Assembly: GCA_947447225.1 (NCBI GenBank)
Contig: CANFJV010000002.1
Location: 1-64,000, forward strand
DNA: 64,000 nucleotides
Reading direction: 5' to 3'
Source of the DNA: Acidimicrobiaceae bacterium
GTDB taxonomy: Bacteria > Actinomycetota > Acidimicrobiia > Acidimicrobiales > RAAP-2
The notes under the pieces were generated by a model that was not told the DNA's origin, ran no database searches, and saw nothing but the letters and a program-made list of their open reading frames with translations. The position numbers and the translations under genes were made by a program. Position 1 is the stretch's first letter. Every line of letters begins with the position of its first letter. Of this stretch, positions 48,796 through 57,816 are shown one piece after another.

Positions 48796-49889
48796 GCCAA
48801 AACCTCAGCAACTTTTTGCTGCATCGCGATGATGAAGTTCTCCTTCGAGAACGTGCGTGCGTGCGCGATGATCATCGACGGCGACAACTTGAGGTGAGAA
48901 AACTCGCTCAGGGCATCGCCGAGCGCTTCGACGGTTGGTGCCGCGACATGGAGGCCGGTCTCTCCGCTGATGACCGTGTCGAGATACCCACCAGCGCCAA
49001 GGGCAATGGTTGGTTTGCCAAATGCCGCCGCCTCAATGGGGGAGAGTCCATAGTCCTCATAACTCATCGCCACATGCGCCGCACAATTGGCATAACACCA
49101 GCGAAGGGTCGAGTCGTCAACGGTGCCAAGAAACGTGACCGACGGTGAGGCCTCATGCTCCAGCTGACGTCGAAGTGGGCCATCACCAACGACCACAACT
49201 CGGTGACCTGATGTCGCGGCAGCGGCAATGGTGAGTTGGACGTTTTTGTAGGCAAGTAGTCGCGCGACGACAAGAAGAAAACCCGGTTCAAGTCCATCGA
49301 CTGGTCGCTGGTCACCTGACACCGCGAGCGACACGGGTGGGTGCACGATGTCGGCTTCGATGCCGTAGGCCTCTTTCACCATATGTTGTGTGGTCGTTGA
49401 GTTGACGACGTAGGACGTCGCTGACTGTGCAGCCTTTTTGTCCCAACGTTTGAGCAGTGGTGAAAGAAGCGCCAACGATGCACGTTGGGCAAGTCCCGCG
49501 TCTGCGAGGTAGCGCTCGCGCTGATAGAGCCAGCGAGCTGGTGCATGGCAGTACACAATTTTTGCTCCGGTTGCCGTAACGCCGTGCGCCCAGCCACTCG
49601 ATGAGCAGATCGTGACGTCCGCATCCACCTTCATGGTTGAAAACAGCGGCGCATACAGCGGCAAGGCAAGGCGATGGTGATGGCGAAGCAGTGAGAGATG
49701 GTTGAGCGGAGACGCAGTGACGGCACATTGCTGGAATTCCGGAAAGGTCAAGGTCAGCTCAAATAGTGAGGTGAACAGTGGTGCGCCTGGAAATGCTGCA
49801 GCAAGGTCGAGCACCACCCGTTCTGCGCCACCACGTTGGGTGAGGTAGTCATGAACGAGCGCTACCTCGGGGCGTGACTTAGAAGGCAC
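48792..49889 (-). CDS. Glycosyltransferase family 4
   Basis: 365-residue GT-B enzyme: 'VALVHDYLTQRGGAERVVLDLAAAFPG', 'YCHAPARWLYQRERYL', 'VVARLLAYKNVQLTIAAA' and 'YEDYGLSPIEAAAFGKP'. The motif set resembles WcaI/mannosyl-type transferases that act early on lipid-linked sugar. GTG 49889, with AAGGGA upstream, lies 11 bases inside the end of the phosphoglycosyltransferase gene; a longer upstream frame would overlap that gene by about 370 bases and is rejected. Confidence 0.9.
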   Translation of the reverse strand: MPSKSRPEVALVHDYLTQRGGAERVVLDLAAAFPGAPLFTSLFELTLTFPEFQQCAVTASPLNHLSLLRHHHRLALPLYAPLFSTMKVDADVTICSSSGWAHGVTATGAKIVYCHAPARWLYQRERYLADAGLAQRASLALLSPLLKRWDKKAAQSATSYVVNSTTTQHMVKEAYGIEADIVHPPVSLAVSGDQRPVDGLEPGFLLVVARLLAYKNVQLTIAAAATSGHRVVVVGDGPLRRQLEHEASPSVTFLGTVDDSTLRWCYANCAAHVAMSYEDYGLSPIEAAAFGKPTIALGAGGYLDTVISGETGLHVAAPTVEALGDALSEFSHLKLSPSMIIAHARTFSKENFIIAMQQKVAEVLA

Positions 49890-51363
49890 CGAGTCCCTTG
49901 ACCATGGTGCGTGGGGTGTCCCACAAAATTTTGACGTCCCACCACATGGACCACGAAGCGACGTAGAGGTAATCGAGTTCTTCAAGGTCAGCCGCAGAAA
50001 GATTGTTGCGACCTGACACCTGCCATAGGCCAGTGATGCCGGGACGCACGTCATAGCGTCGTGATTGCCAGCCGTTGGCGTCGGTTGATTCGTTTGGCGT
50101 AAATGGCCGAGGCCCAACGATGGACATGGAGCCCACAAACACATTGAGCAACTGCGACAACTCATCGAGACCGGTCTTGCGAAGCAGCCGACCTGGGCGG
50201 GTAATGCGTGCTTCTTCTTGCAACTTTCCTCGAGCTTCAAAAAGTGGTGCATCAAGGTTGCACGCAGCTGACGACTCGAACTCGTTTGCTGCTTGCCGCA
50301 TGGTGCGGAATTTCAAGATGGTGAATGGTTTCCCACCTCGTCCGACTCGCTTTTGGCGATACAAAACTGGCCCCTTTGAGGAGGTTGCCACGATAAGAGC
50401 AAAGACGACGAGAACGGGTGAAAGCACGATCAACAGGAACGTCGAAACGAACAGGTCGAACGATCGCTTGACAAATTTGTCGATGCGGGTCATGACCATC
50501 GGGGCTGCCTCAATCATTGGCAGGCCGGAGAGTTCGGTGAATGTGCTTCGCCAACTCAGCAACTCGAAGGACCGAGGGACAAAGGTCAACTGCACATCAT
50601 TTTGCACTTTGCGCAAGAGATCGACAACGACCGGCATGGGGAAATCGAAATCGCCAACTAGAACCTGATCAACGGCGTGTGTTGCGCAAATTTCTTTGAG
50701 TTCGTCGAGTCGGCCGAGTCCTTCACCGGGGCGAAGCGAGGTTCCGGGCACCCAACCAATCACTTGGAAGCAGCCTTGAAGTTCTAGGTGGGTGATGAAG
50801 CGCTTTACGTTGGCACCACTATCGATGATGACCACTCGAATCGGATGTCGGCGAAGGATCGTGTGACGGTGGATAGAGCGAGCAATAGGGATCAAAAAGG
50901 TTGACAACACAATGGCGGACAACACGTGATTGGCATTGACCTGACGCTGGTCAAGTAGTCGATGCACAATCGTCGACAGACCAATGGACAACAGTCCACC
51001 AACGCCAATGGCAAAGAAAAACGAATTCATGAGCGTGAACGTCGACTGTGATCCCATTCGACCAACGCGGCGGTAGTTGCCCGAGAGCGTGAGTCCAAGC
51101 ACGACGCCTACGGGAAAGAACATCTGGTGACTCAAGTTCACCCAAAAGTAGGGGAGGCCGTTCGTAGCAACGGTCGAAAGTGCCGCAACAGCGAGTAGTC
51201 CGAGTGCAGAAGCAGCAACGGCGACAACAAAGTCAATAACGACAAGTTGAGCAGTGAACAGGTGCGAGTTGATGCGGTTTCGCTTTGGCGCAGTCGCGTC
51301 CGTGACGACGTTGAGCGGTTCCATTGCCTTTGCTGGCCTCGCTGTCGTTCTACCGAGATTCAT
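49879..51363 (-). CDS. Polyprenyl-phosphate glycosyl-1-phosphate transferase (initiating enzyme)
   Basis: 494 residues of the WcaJ/CpsE/WbaP type: four to five N-terminal transmembrane helices, a CoA-binding-like central domain ('RVVIIDSGANVKRFITHLE'), a re-entrant helix 'KRSFDLFVSTFLLIVLSPVLVVFALIV' and the catalytic domain with 'VGRGGKPFTILKFRTM', 'RITRPGRLLRKTGLDELSQLLNV' and 'RPGITGLWQVSGRN'. It transfers a sugar-1-phosphate to undecaprenyl phosphate, the first step of the locus. ATG 51363 is the first start; ATG 51324 is also possible. Confidence 0.94.
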   Translation of the reverse strand: MNLGRTTARPAKAMEPLNVVTDATAPKRNRINSHLFTAQLVVIDFVVAVAASALGLLAVAALSTVATNGLPYFWVNLSHQMFFPVGVVLGLTLSGNYRRVGRMGSQSTFTLMNSFFFAIGVGGLLSIGLSTIVHRLLDQRQVNANHVLSAIVLSTFLIPIARSIHRHTILRRHPIRVVIIDSGANVKRFITHLELQGCFQVIGWVPGTSLRPGEGLGRLDELKEICATHAVDQVLVGDFDFPMPVVVDLLRKVQNDVQLTFVPRSFELLSWRSTFTELSGLPMIEAAPMVMTRIDKFVKRSFDLFVSTFLLIVLSPVLVVFALIVATSSKGPVLYRQKRVGRGGKPFTILKFRTMRQAANEFESSAACNLDAPLFEARGKLQEEARITRPGRLLRKTGLDELSQLLNVFVGSMSIVGPRPFTPNESTDANGWQSRRYDVRPGITGLWQVSGRNNLSAADLEELDYLYVASWSMWWDVKILWDTPRTMVKGLGAF

Positions 51364-51414
51364 CTATGCGCCCTTAGTGGTGACCTCCCTCGACGGGTCT
51401 CACCTGCGGCAACG

Positions 51415-51792
51415 TTAGCCAACCATGACGTCGTCGTCGTTCCAGTACGCCCGCATTTCGGTAATTTCTCCGGCGTCATTGAACACAAAGGTCTCAATGC
51501 CAGAAATGGTGACAGTCATGGCCTCCATTTCGACGCGAACGGTGAAGTTGTAGGCCACCTGATTCTCGACGCCGTGAATCCCCGATGGAGTAAAGGTGAC
51601 GGTTTTAGCCGTAGCAACGACGCCTGCCCAAGACGCGTGAACTTCGGCTCGACCATGGCAAGGGGGTTGGCCAATGGGATCCTCACGGACACAGTCCTCG
51701 GAGAACAAGGCGGCATAGGCGTCAACATCCATTGATGACGTCACGGCGCCATATCGCTCGACTAACGCCACAAGGTCAAGTGCACTGGTCAT
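51415..51792 (-). CDS. SnoaL/NTF2-like protein
   Basis: 125-residue cone-shaped alpha+beta barrel family: 'LVERYGAVTSSMDVDAYAALFSEDCVREDPIG' and 'GIETFVFNDAGEITEMRAYWN'. Members include polyketide cyclases and ketosteroid isomerase-like enzymes. ATG 51792, with GGAGG upstream, is 2 bases after the stop of the enoyl reductase gene, so the pair is an operon. Specific activity unknown. Confidence 0.87.
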   Translation of the reverse strand: MTSALDLVALVERYGAVTSSMDVDAYAALFSEDCVREDPIGQPPCHGRAEVHASWAGVVATAKTVTFTPSGIHGVENQVAYNFTVRVEMEAMTVTISGIETFVFNDAGEITEMRAYWNDDDVMVG

Positions 51793-51793
51793 T

Positions 51794-52573
51794 TCAAGAA
51801 CCTCCAAGAAGATGAACACCACCATCGACGACAATGGTGGAGCCTGTCGTTGCCGACAAAAGCGGTGACAACAACATTGCACATGCTTCAGCTACTGGGC
51901 GTGAATCTTCGGCATTCCAGCCAAGAGGTGCAGTGCGACCGAAATACTCGGCAGCCTCACCGAGAGAGGGAATTTGCCGCGCAGCAGCCGTTCGAAGTGG
52001 ACCAGCGTCGAGTTGGTTGACGCGAATACCTGATGGGCCAAGTTCGACCGCCATGGTCTTGACCATGCTTTCAAGCGCCCCCTTGGCTACTCCCATCCAG
52101 CCATATCCAGGCCAGATTCGGTGCGGAGCAAAGGTGAGCGCAACGACCGAGGCCCCATGTTGAGCAGCACGCAGTTGTGGCAGTAAGGCATAGGTGAGAC
52201 GAGAAAGTGCGAGTGCGGAAATGTTGAGGGTTTCAGTGATTTGGTCATGAGATGCACGAGAAAGATCACGATCAAGTGCTTCTTTTGGTGCTCCGGCAAT
52301 GGCAAACAACACACCGTCAAGCGAGCCCGTGTGTTCGGCCACTTCTGTCGCCAAGGCTTCTGCCGAGGTTGGACAAGCGGCGTCAAAGTTGAGTACTGGA
52401 GCCGCAATACCAAGGGAGCCAAGGGTGCGAAGTGTGGTGGGTCGGGCTCGATCAAAGCTCGTAACGAGCACGTTGGCCCCTTGCTCACACAAGGTGGTCA
52501 TGACTGACGTCGCAATGGAGCGTTTGGTCAATACGCCGGTGACAAGGTACGTCTTGCCGTCATGAAATCCCAC
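51794..52573 (-). CDS. fabI: Enoyl-[acyl-carrier-protein] reductase, FabI/InhA type
   Basis: 259-residue SDR-fold reductase for the last step of fatty-acid elongation. The FabI-type N-terminus 'YLVTGVLTKRSIATSVMTTLCEQGANV' and the Tyr-x6-Lys catalytic pair in 'YGWMGVAKGALESMVKTMAVELG' (compare E. coli 'YNVMGLAK') are diagnostic; C-terminal 'TGSTIVVDGGVHLLG' is typical. GTG 52573 is supported by TACGCT six bases upstream. It is followed by the SnoaL gene. A divergent paralogue with another acyl substrate cannot be excluded. Confidence 0.86.
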   Translation of the reverse strand: MGFHDGKTYLVTGVLTKRSIATSVMTTLCEQGANVLVTSFDRARPTTLRTLGSLGIAAPVLNFDAACPTSAEALATEVAEHTGSLDGVLFAIAGAPKEALDRDLSRASHDQITETLNISALALSRLTYALLPQLRAAQHGASVVALTFAPHRIWPGYGWMGVAKGALESMVKTMAVELGPSGIRVNQLDAGPLRTAAARQIPSLGEAAEYFGRTAPLGWNAEDSRPVAEACAMLLSPLLSATTGSTIVVDGGVHLLGGS

Positions 52574-52579
52574 AACTGA

Positions 52580-52585
52580 AGCGTA
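52580..52585 (-). promoter_or_regulatory. Leaderless -10 element of fabI
   Basis: TACGCT on the minus strand, then TCAGTT and GTG 52573. Confidence 0.45.
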
Positions 52586-52628
52586 GTTCGGTGCTTGGAA
52601 GACGAGGGGATTGCGCGAGAATATAACT

Positions 52629-53279
52629 ATGAAGATTGGAATCTTGGGCGGTACGGGACCTGCAGGGCGCGGACTTGGCGTTCGTTTTGCCAGCGTGGGT
52701 CACGAAGTCATCTTGGGTTCGCGAGATGGTGAGCGCGCTGAAGCGGTTGCGAGCGAAGTCCGTGAACGCGCATCTGGCCGGGCCGAGACCGTCACTGGCG
52801 GGCTCAATGAACAAGCTGCTGCCGCCGAGCTCGTAATTTTGGCCACGCCATGGGAAAGCGCCTTGCAGACGGTACACGCGCTCCGTGAACCACTTTCCGG
52901 CAAGGTGGTGATTTCAATGGTGAATGCCTTGGTGAAGAACGGCAGGGAAATGCTGCCGATGTATCCACCGCGTGGATCGGTCGCAGAAATGGTCCAGGCG
53001 GCACTTCCTGATTCGATCGTTGCGGCATCGTTTCATCACCTACCGGCAGGAATGATGGAGGACCTCGACTCCGGCCTCGAAGCAGATGTCTTGGTATGTT
53101 CTGACCACAAGTTGGCCACTGAAACCACGATGGCCGCGCTTCAAGGCATCGTCGGTCTTCGGGCGCTTGATGCTGGTTCACTTGCCCAAGCCGCAGCCAT
53201 TGAAGCGTTTACGGCGGTCGCGATCACCCTCAACATTCGCTACAAGACCCATTCCACCCTCAAGATGGCTGGTCTGTAG
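52629..53279 (+). CDS. npdG: F420H2:NADP+ oxidoreductase
   Basis: 216 residues with an N-terminal Rossmann motif 'GILGGTGPAGRGLGVRFASVGHEVILGSRD' characteristic of Fno/NpdG, 'VILATPWESALQTV', 'VVISMVNALVKNG' and 'FHHLPAGMMEDL'. It transfers hydride between NADPH and coenzyme F420, supplying F420H2 for enzymes such as the LLM protein at 9926. ATG 52629 is chosen at the glycine motif; the ribosome-binding site is weak. The mshC start follows after 4 bases. Confidence 0.9.
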   Translation: MKIGILGGTGPAGRGLGVRFASVGHEVILGSRDGERAEAVASEVRERASGRAETVTGGLNEQAAAAELVILATPWESALQTVHALREPLSGKVVISMVNALVKNGREMLPMYPPRGSVAEMVQAALPDSIVAASFHHLPAGMMEDLDSGLEADVLVCSDHKLATETTMAALQGIVGLRALDAGSLAQAAAIEAFTAVAITLNIRYKTHSTLKMAGL

Positions 53280-53283
53280 AGAG

Positions 53284-54408
53284 ATGGCCGTTCGCCTGTA
53301 TGACACCGCGCGTAACGGAATTTTTCCGCTTAACCCGGGTCCAACTGCGACGCTCTACTCCTGCGGCATCACGCCATATGACTCGGCGCATCTTGGACAC
53401 GCTTACGTCTATCTCGTCTTTGACGTGCTCTCTCGTCGACTGCTTGATCTTGGACACGAGGTTCGTTGCGTTCGCAATGTCACTGATGTGGATGATGACT
53501 TGCTCCGAAAAGCTCGTGAGCTTGGCGTCAATTACCTCGACCTCGCTGCTCGAGAGATTGCCAAGTTTGATCGCGACATGACGTTGCTCAACTTGCTCCC
53601 TGTAGCGGCTGAACCACGAGCCACATCGGCTATTGCGGAGATCTTGAAGTTGATTGCGGCTGCAGTCGACAACGGCAATGCGTACGTGAAGAACGGTTCG
53701 GTGTACTTCGATGTGTCGAGCTTTGCGGCCTTTGGTGACGTGAGTCACTACGACCGAGCCACCATGCTCGAACTTGCGGCGATTCACGGTGGCAACGTTG
53801 ATGATCCCCAAAAACACGACCCGCTCGACTTCGTGCTGTGGCAACCTTCGCAACCCGACGAGCCTGCCTGGGAATCGCTGTGGGGCCCAGGTCGACCCGG
53901 TTGGCATATTGAGTGTTCTGCCCTTGCCTTGCGAGAAATAGGCGCGTCACTCGACGTCCATGGCGGCGGTCGAGACCTGGTGTTTCCTCATCACGAGTGC
54001 GAGACGGCTCAATCTGAATCGGTTACCCATCAGCCATTCGTCGGCCACTGGCTCCACGTTGGTCTGGTTGGACTCGAGGGAACGAAGATGTCGAAGTCGC
54101 TTGGCAACTTGGTATTTGTTGAAGAGCTCGTCGCACACAGTGAACCTGCGGCAGTGCGTGTGGCGTTGCTTGATCACCACTACCGCACCGACTGGGACTG
54201 GACGCCTGGAGACCTAACGCGCGGCATTGAGCGGCTGGCACTTTGGCGGTCAGCTCGTGGCGGCAACGGCGATGGTGCCCTTGAACTCGTGCGAGCCGCA
54301 CTTGATGACGACCTCGACACTCCACAAGCACTTCGTGCCATTGATGAAGCGGCCGCGCAAGGTGCTTCGGTGAGTCAGGCTGCTCTTCTCCTCGGCGTTA
54401 GCCTGTAA
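53284..54408 (+). CDS. mshC: Mycothiol ligase MshC (Cys:GlcN-Ins ligase)
   Basis: ATP-dependent ligase joining cysteine to glucosaminyl-inositol, related to CysRS (374 residues, a little shorter than the usual ~410). 'LYSCGITPYDSAHLGHAYVYLVFDVL' is the MshC version of the HIGH region, with the zinc Cys; 'NVTDVDDDLLRKA', 'GRPGWHIECSALA', 'HGGGRDLVFPHHE' and 'GTKMSKSLGNL' follow. It ends after 'DDDLDTPQALRAIDEAA' with no anticodon-binding domain, which separates it from CysS. Operonic with the F420 reductase. Confidence 0.9.
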   Translation: MAVRLYDTARNGIFPLNPGPTATLYSCGITPYDSAHLGHAYVYLVFDVLSRRLLDLGHEVRCVRNVTDVDDDLLRKARELGVNYLDLAAREIAKFDRDMTLLNLLPVAAEPRATSAIAEILKLIAAAVDNGNAYVKNGSVYFDVSSFAAFGDVSHYDRATMLELAAIHGGNVDDPQKHDPLDFVLWQPSQPDEPAWESLWGPGRPGWHIECSALALREIGASLDVHGGGRDLVFPHHECETAQSESVTHQPFVGHWLHVGLVGLEGTKMSKSLGNLVFVEELVAHSEPAAVRVALLDHHYRTDWDWTPGDLTRGIERLALWRSARGGNGDGALELVRAALDDDLDTPQALRAIDEAAAQGASVSQAALLLGVSL

Positions 54409-54443
54409 ATCCACCATAGTTTTCGTTTTTTAGAAGGAGCCCC

Positions 54444-56444
54444 ATGGCCTCGCAACTCACCGTCACGCTTCCTGACGGCAGCGCTCGCGAACTTGAACTC
54501 GGTGCGACCGTTGCCGATCTCGCGGCATCCATTGGATCGCGACTGGCCAAGGCAGCCCTCGCGGGTACAAAAAATGGAGAGCTCGTTGACTTGTCAACGC
54601 CGCTCAGCGATGGTGATGCAGTCAGCGTGGTGACTCCCACCATGCCTGAAGGACGTGAAGTACTTCGCCACTCAACCGCGCACGTGCTTGCCCAAGCAGT
54701 GACTCGGTTATGGCCGGGGGCCAAATACGCCATCGGTCCGGTCATCGCTGATGGGTTCTATTACGACTTCGATCTCCCAGGTGGTGCACGGTTCTCCGAT
54801 AGCGACCTTGAGCGCATTGAAGCAACCATGCGTGACATCGTGAAGGAAAACCAACCCTTTGTTCGCAGTGAGCATTCGGTTGACGAGGGCCTTTCACTGT
54901 TTGCCTCCCAGCCCTACAAATGCGAGATCATCCAGTCCGTTGGGCCCGATGCAAGCGACGTTGACGCTGCTCCACAAACCGTTGGCGACGACGTTGTGGT
55001 TTCGGCCTATCGAAACTCGGCCGAGTTTGTTGACCTTTGTCGCGGCCCTCACGTTCCCTCCACCGCAAAGCTTGGACACTTCAAACTCCAGCGGGTTGCC
55101 GGTGCCTACTGGCGTGGCGATGTCAAGCGTCCACAACTCCAGCGCATCTACGGCACGGCATTTGAATCAAAAGAAGCGCTTGAGCAGCACCTGCACTTCC
55201 TTGAAGAAGCAAAGCGGCGCGACCACCGACTCCTTGGGCACGAACTCGACCTATTCAGTTTCCCCGAAGAGATTGGGCCCGGTCTTGCGGTGTTTCACCC
55301 AAAGGGCGGAACCATTCGTCGAGTCATGGAGGACTACTCCCGCAAGCGCCACGTTGAAGAGGGATATGAGTTCGTCTACACGCCACATGTGACCAAAGGC
55401 GACTTGTTCGTGACCTCAGGTCACCTCGAGTGGTACGCCGAGGGGATGTACCCCCCAATGGAACTCGACGACGGCCAGCAGTACTACTTAAAGCCAATGA
55501 ACTGCCCGTTTCACACGCTGATCTATAAGTCGCGTCAGCGGTCGTATCGAGAGCTTCCAATTCGCTACTTCGAATTCGGTTCGGTCTATCGCTACGAATT
55601 GTCAGGTGCGGTTCATGGCCTTACCCGTGTTCGGGGAATGACACAAGATGATGCACACATCTTTTGCACCAAGGATCAGATGGAGGCGGAGCTCACGAGT
55701 TTGTTGACCTTCGTGCTCGACCTACTGCGAGAGTTTGGCCTATCGGACTTTTACCTTGAACTCTCGACTCGTCCACCGCTCAAGTCGGTTGGTTCCGATG
55801 AGGACTGGAATGTCGCGACCGAGACGCTTCGCACCGTGGCCAATGGTGCGAATCTCGAGTTGGTACTCGACGAAGGCGGCGGAGCGTTCTACGGGCCAAA
55901 AATCTCAGTGCAAGCTCGTGATGCCATTGGCCGAACACACCAGATGTCGACCATCCAGCTCGATTTTCAGACCCCTCAACGCTTTGAGGCTGAATTTGTT
56001 GGCAACGACAATGCCAAGCACCGCCCAATCATGATTCACCGTGCGCTGTTTGGTTCGGTGGAGCGCTTTATGGCCATCCTCATTGAGCACTATGCCGGAG
56101 CGCTTCCGACCTGGTTGAGCCCTGAGCAAGTGCGGGTGCTTCCGGTCCGTGATGACCACGGGGACTATGCGCAGCACGTTGGCAACACCTTGACCAAGGC
56201 TGGCCTCAGAGTTCGAGTTGAGCATGCTGATGAGCCACTTGGCTCTCGAATTCGCCGAGCCAAGGTGGAAAAGGTGCCCTATGTGCTCGTCGTCGGTGAA
56301 GATGATGTTGCAGGTGGAACAATCGGCATCAACACCCGAGGGGCGTCCGATCCAATTCGCGGGGTGACGGTGACGGACTTTTTGCGCCATGTGTCACAAG
56401 AAATTGTTGATCGCACCACGGTGCAGTACGGCGCAGAGGCCTAA
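54444..56444 (+). CDS. thrS: Threonyl-tRNA synthetase
   Basis: Class II synthetase (666 residues): TGS domain (1-60), editing/SAD domain ('LRHSTAHVLAQAVTRLWPGAKYAIGPVIADGFYYDF', 'YRNSAEFVDLCRGPHVPSTAKLGHFKL'), catalytic core with 'YLKPMNCPFHTLIYKSRQRSYRELPIRYFEFGSVYR' and 'RGMTQDDAHIF', and a C-terminal anticodon domain. ATG 54444 has AAGGAG upstream. It heads the conserved block with HIT, pgsA1, acyltransferase and pimA. Confidence 0.98.
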   Translation: MASQLTVTLPDGSARELELGATVADLAASIGSRLAKAALAGTKNGELVDLSTPLSDGDAVSVVTPTMPEGREVLRHSTAHVLAQAVTRLWPGAKYAIGPVIADGFYYDFDLPGGARFSDSDLERIEATMRDIVKENQPFVRSEHSVDEGLSLFASQPYKCEIIQSVGPDASDVDAAPQTVGDDVVVSAYRNSAEFVDLCRGPHVPSTAKLGHFKLQRVAGAYWRGDVKRPQLQRIYGTAFESKEALEQHLHFLEEAKRRDHRLLGHELDLFSFPEEIGPGLAVFHPKGGTIRRVMEDYSRKRHVEEGYEFVYTPHVTKGDLFVTSGHLEWYAEGMYPPMELDDGQQYYLKPMNCPFHTLIYKSRQRSYRELPIRYFEFGSVYRYELSGAVHGLTRVRGMTQDDAHIFCTKDQMEAELTSLLTFVLDLLREFGLSDFYLELSTRPPLKSVGSDEDWNVATETLRTVANGANLELVLDEGGGAFYGPKISVQARDAIGRTHQMSTIQLDFQTPQRFEAEFVGNDNAKHRPIMIHRALFGSVERFMAILIEHYAGALPTWLSPEQVRVLPVRDDHGDYAQHVGNTLTKAGLRVRVEHADEPLGSRIRRAKVEKVPYVLVVGEDDVAGGTIGINTRGASDPIRGVTVTDFLRHVSQEIVDRTTVQYGAEA

Positions 56445-56974
56445 TGGGACTCAGTCAACTGTGGGCAGCGTGGCGCAACGACTACGTCGTCAAGGCCACT
56501 GCACAAGAGCGCACTGGCGAGTCAAGTGGCTGCGTGTTCTGTGCGCTGAGTGACTTAGAGCCAGGGGCAGAAAATGGCGTCTTGGCGCTTCGGACCGCAA
56601 CCTTTGCGGTGCTGAATGCCTACCCGTATGGCAGCGGGCACAGTTTGGTGTTGCCTCGACGGCATGTGGCATCGCTATCGGACCTCACCGCCGAAGAGCG
56701 AGCGGAGTTGTTTGAGTTGCTCTACGAGGTCACTCATGCACTCGATGGCGCGTACCACCCTGATGGACTCAATGTCGGTGCCAATCTTGGCCGAGCTGCA
56801 GGAGCGGGAATTCCAGCGCACCTCCACCTCCATGCGTTGCCTCGGTGGAGCGGTGATACGAACTTCATGACGGCAATTGCCGAAACTCGGGTGATTCCCG
56901 AAAGTCTCGAAACGGCCTGGGGAAAAATCACTGCCGCTCTTGAGAACCCGTCCACTGAAGAGCCTGTGCGGTAG
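56444..56974 (+). CDS. HIT-family protein (Ap4A phosphorylase-like)
   Basis: 176 residues: a Cys30-x2-Cys33 pair ('CVFC') and the histidine triad 'HLHLHALPRW' (His126, 128, 130). The orthologue in the same position in M. tuberculosis (Rv2613c) is a diadenosine tetraphosphate phosphorylase. It starts on the last base of the thrS stop (TAATG), so it is coupled to thrS, which could scavenge Ap4A made by the synthetase (inference). Confidence 0.92.
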   Translation: MGLSQLWAAWRNDYVVKATAQERTGESSGCVFCALSDLEPGAENGVLALRTATFAVLNAYPYGSGHSLVLPRRHVASLSDLTAEERAELFELLYEVTHALDGAYHPDGLNVGANLGRAAGAGIPAHLHLHALPRWSGDTNFMTAIAETRVIPESLETAWGKITAALENPSTEEPVR

Positions 56975-57036
56975 GGTTTTGGCACAGAGGATGACGTCGT
57001 AGCCGATTCGAGCTACCGCAGACCTCGGAGGATTGC

Positions 57037-57804
57037 ATGTTCGATGGACGTTGGCGAACTGGAGTGGACAAAGTAGCTCGCCCCTTCGGCGTGTTCTTGG
57101 TCAAAGCAGGTGCGACCGCTGATCTCATGACCTTTAGCGGGATGTGCTTTGCGGTAGCGACCGCCGTTGCGGTGGGTACAGGGCATTTTCCACTTGGCGT
57201 GGTCTTGCTGGTGCTGACGGGTTTTCACGATGCACTTGATGGTGCAGTGGCGAAGGTGGCGGGGACCTCATCGGTTCGTGGCGCCTTCTTTGACTCGGTC
57301 GCCGATCGCTTAACAGATGCGATTTTGCTCGGTGGCGTTGCCTACTGGTTGTCGATTCACCGATCTGGAGTAATTGAACTTCTTCCCTTTGCCATTTTGA
57401 CCGTGTCGTTTCTTGTTTCTTACGAGCGGGCAAAAGCCGAGTCACTTGGCCTGTATGCCAAAGGTGGGCTCATGGAGCGCGCCGAGCGGATGATCCTGCT
57501 CGGTGTGGCGCTGCTCAGTCCATCAATTCTCGTACCAACGCTGTGGGTGATGTTCGCGTTGACCACCTGTACCGCATTTGGCCGATTCCTTCGGGTGTGG
57601 CGTCAGGCCTCTGGTCGAGACGAAGACACTCGCTTTGCCCTTCGGATGGCGCAAGCGAAAACCTACTGGCGCGACGCCCAGCAAGGTAGTTGGAAGCCAA
57701 AGTCTCGAGACGCTGAAGTGACGGCTAAAGCCCTAGGTGGCCGCCGGAGCAGACGAAGTGCTCAAGAGGGTCACTCCCGTCGTGATCCTCAACAGAATCC
57801 GTAA
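57037..57804 (+). CDS. pgsA1: CDP-alcohol phosphatidyltransferase (PI or PI-phosphate synthase)
   Basis: Membrane enzyme (255 residues, about six helices) that should make phosphatidylinositol-phosphate from CDP-diacylglycerol and inositol phosphate. The motif reads Asp65-x2-Asp68-Gly-x2-Ala-Lys73-x8-Gly82-x3-Asp86-x3-Asp90; all acidic residues are present, but the usual Arg after Ala is Lys. The C-terminus is a basic, disordered tail ('GGRRSRRSAQEG'). ATG 57037 has GGAGG upstream, and TAGGGT further up is a possible -10. Precedes the PIM acyltransferase. Confidence 0.9.
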   Translation: MFDGRWRTGVDKVARPFGVFLVKAGATADLMTFSGMCFAVATAVAVGTGHFPLGVVLLVLTGFHDALDGAVAKVAGTSSVRGAFFDSVADRLTDAILLGGVAYWLSIHRSGVIELLPFAILTVSFLVSYERAKAESLGLYAKGGLMERAERMILLGVALLSPSILVPTLWVMFALTTCTAFGRFLRVWRQASGRDEDTRFALRMAQAKTYWRDAQQGSWKPKSRDAEVTAKALGGRRSRRSAQEGHSRRDPQQNP

Positions 57805-57816
57805 CCGCGATTCCAA

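Noticed and set aside
49890-50255. N-terminal extension of the glycosyltransferase starting at 50255
   Set aside because: It would overlap the catalytic domain of the initiating phosphoglycosyltransferase by about 370 bases; GTG 49889 has a good ribosome-binding site and starts at the family N-terminus.
32602-51363. Exopolysaccharide locus as a recently acquired genomic island
   Set aside because: There are no tRNA or att-like flanks and no integrase or transposase, and codon use and leaderless start signals look like the rest of the window.
53284-54408. Annotation as cysteinyl-tRNA synthetase
   Set aside because: The HIGH-region variant (CGITPYDSAHLGHA) and the lack of an anticodon-binding domain fit MshC, not CysS.
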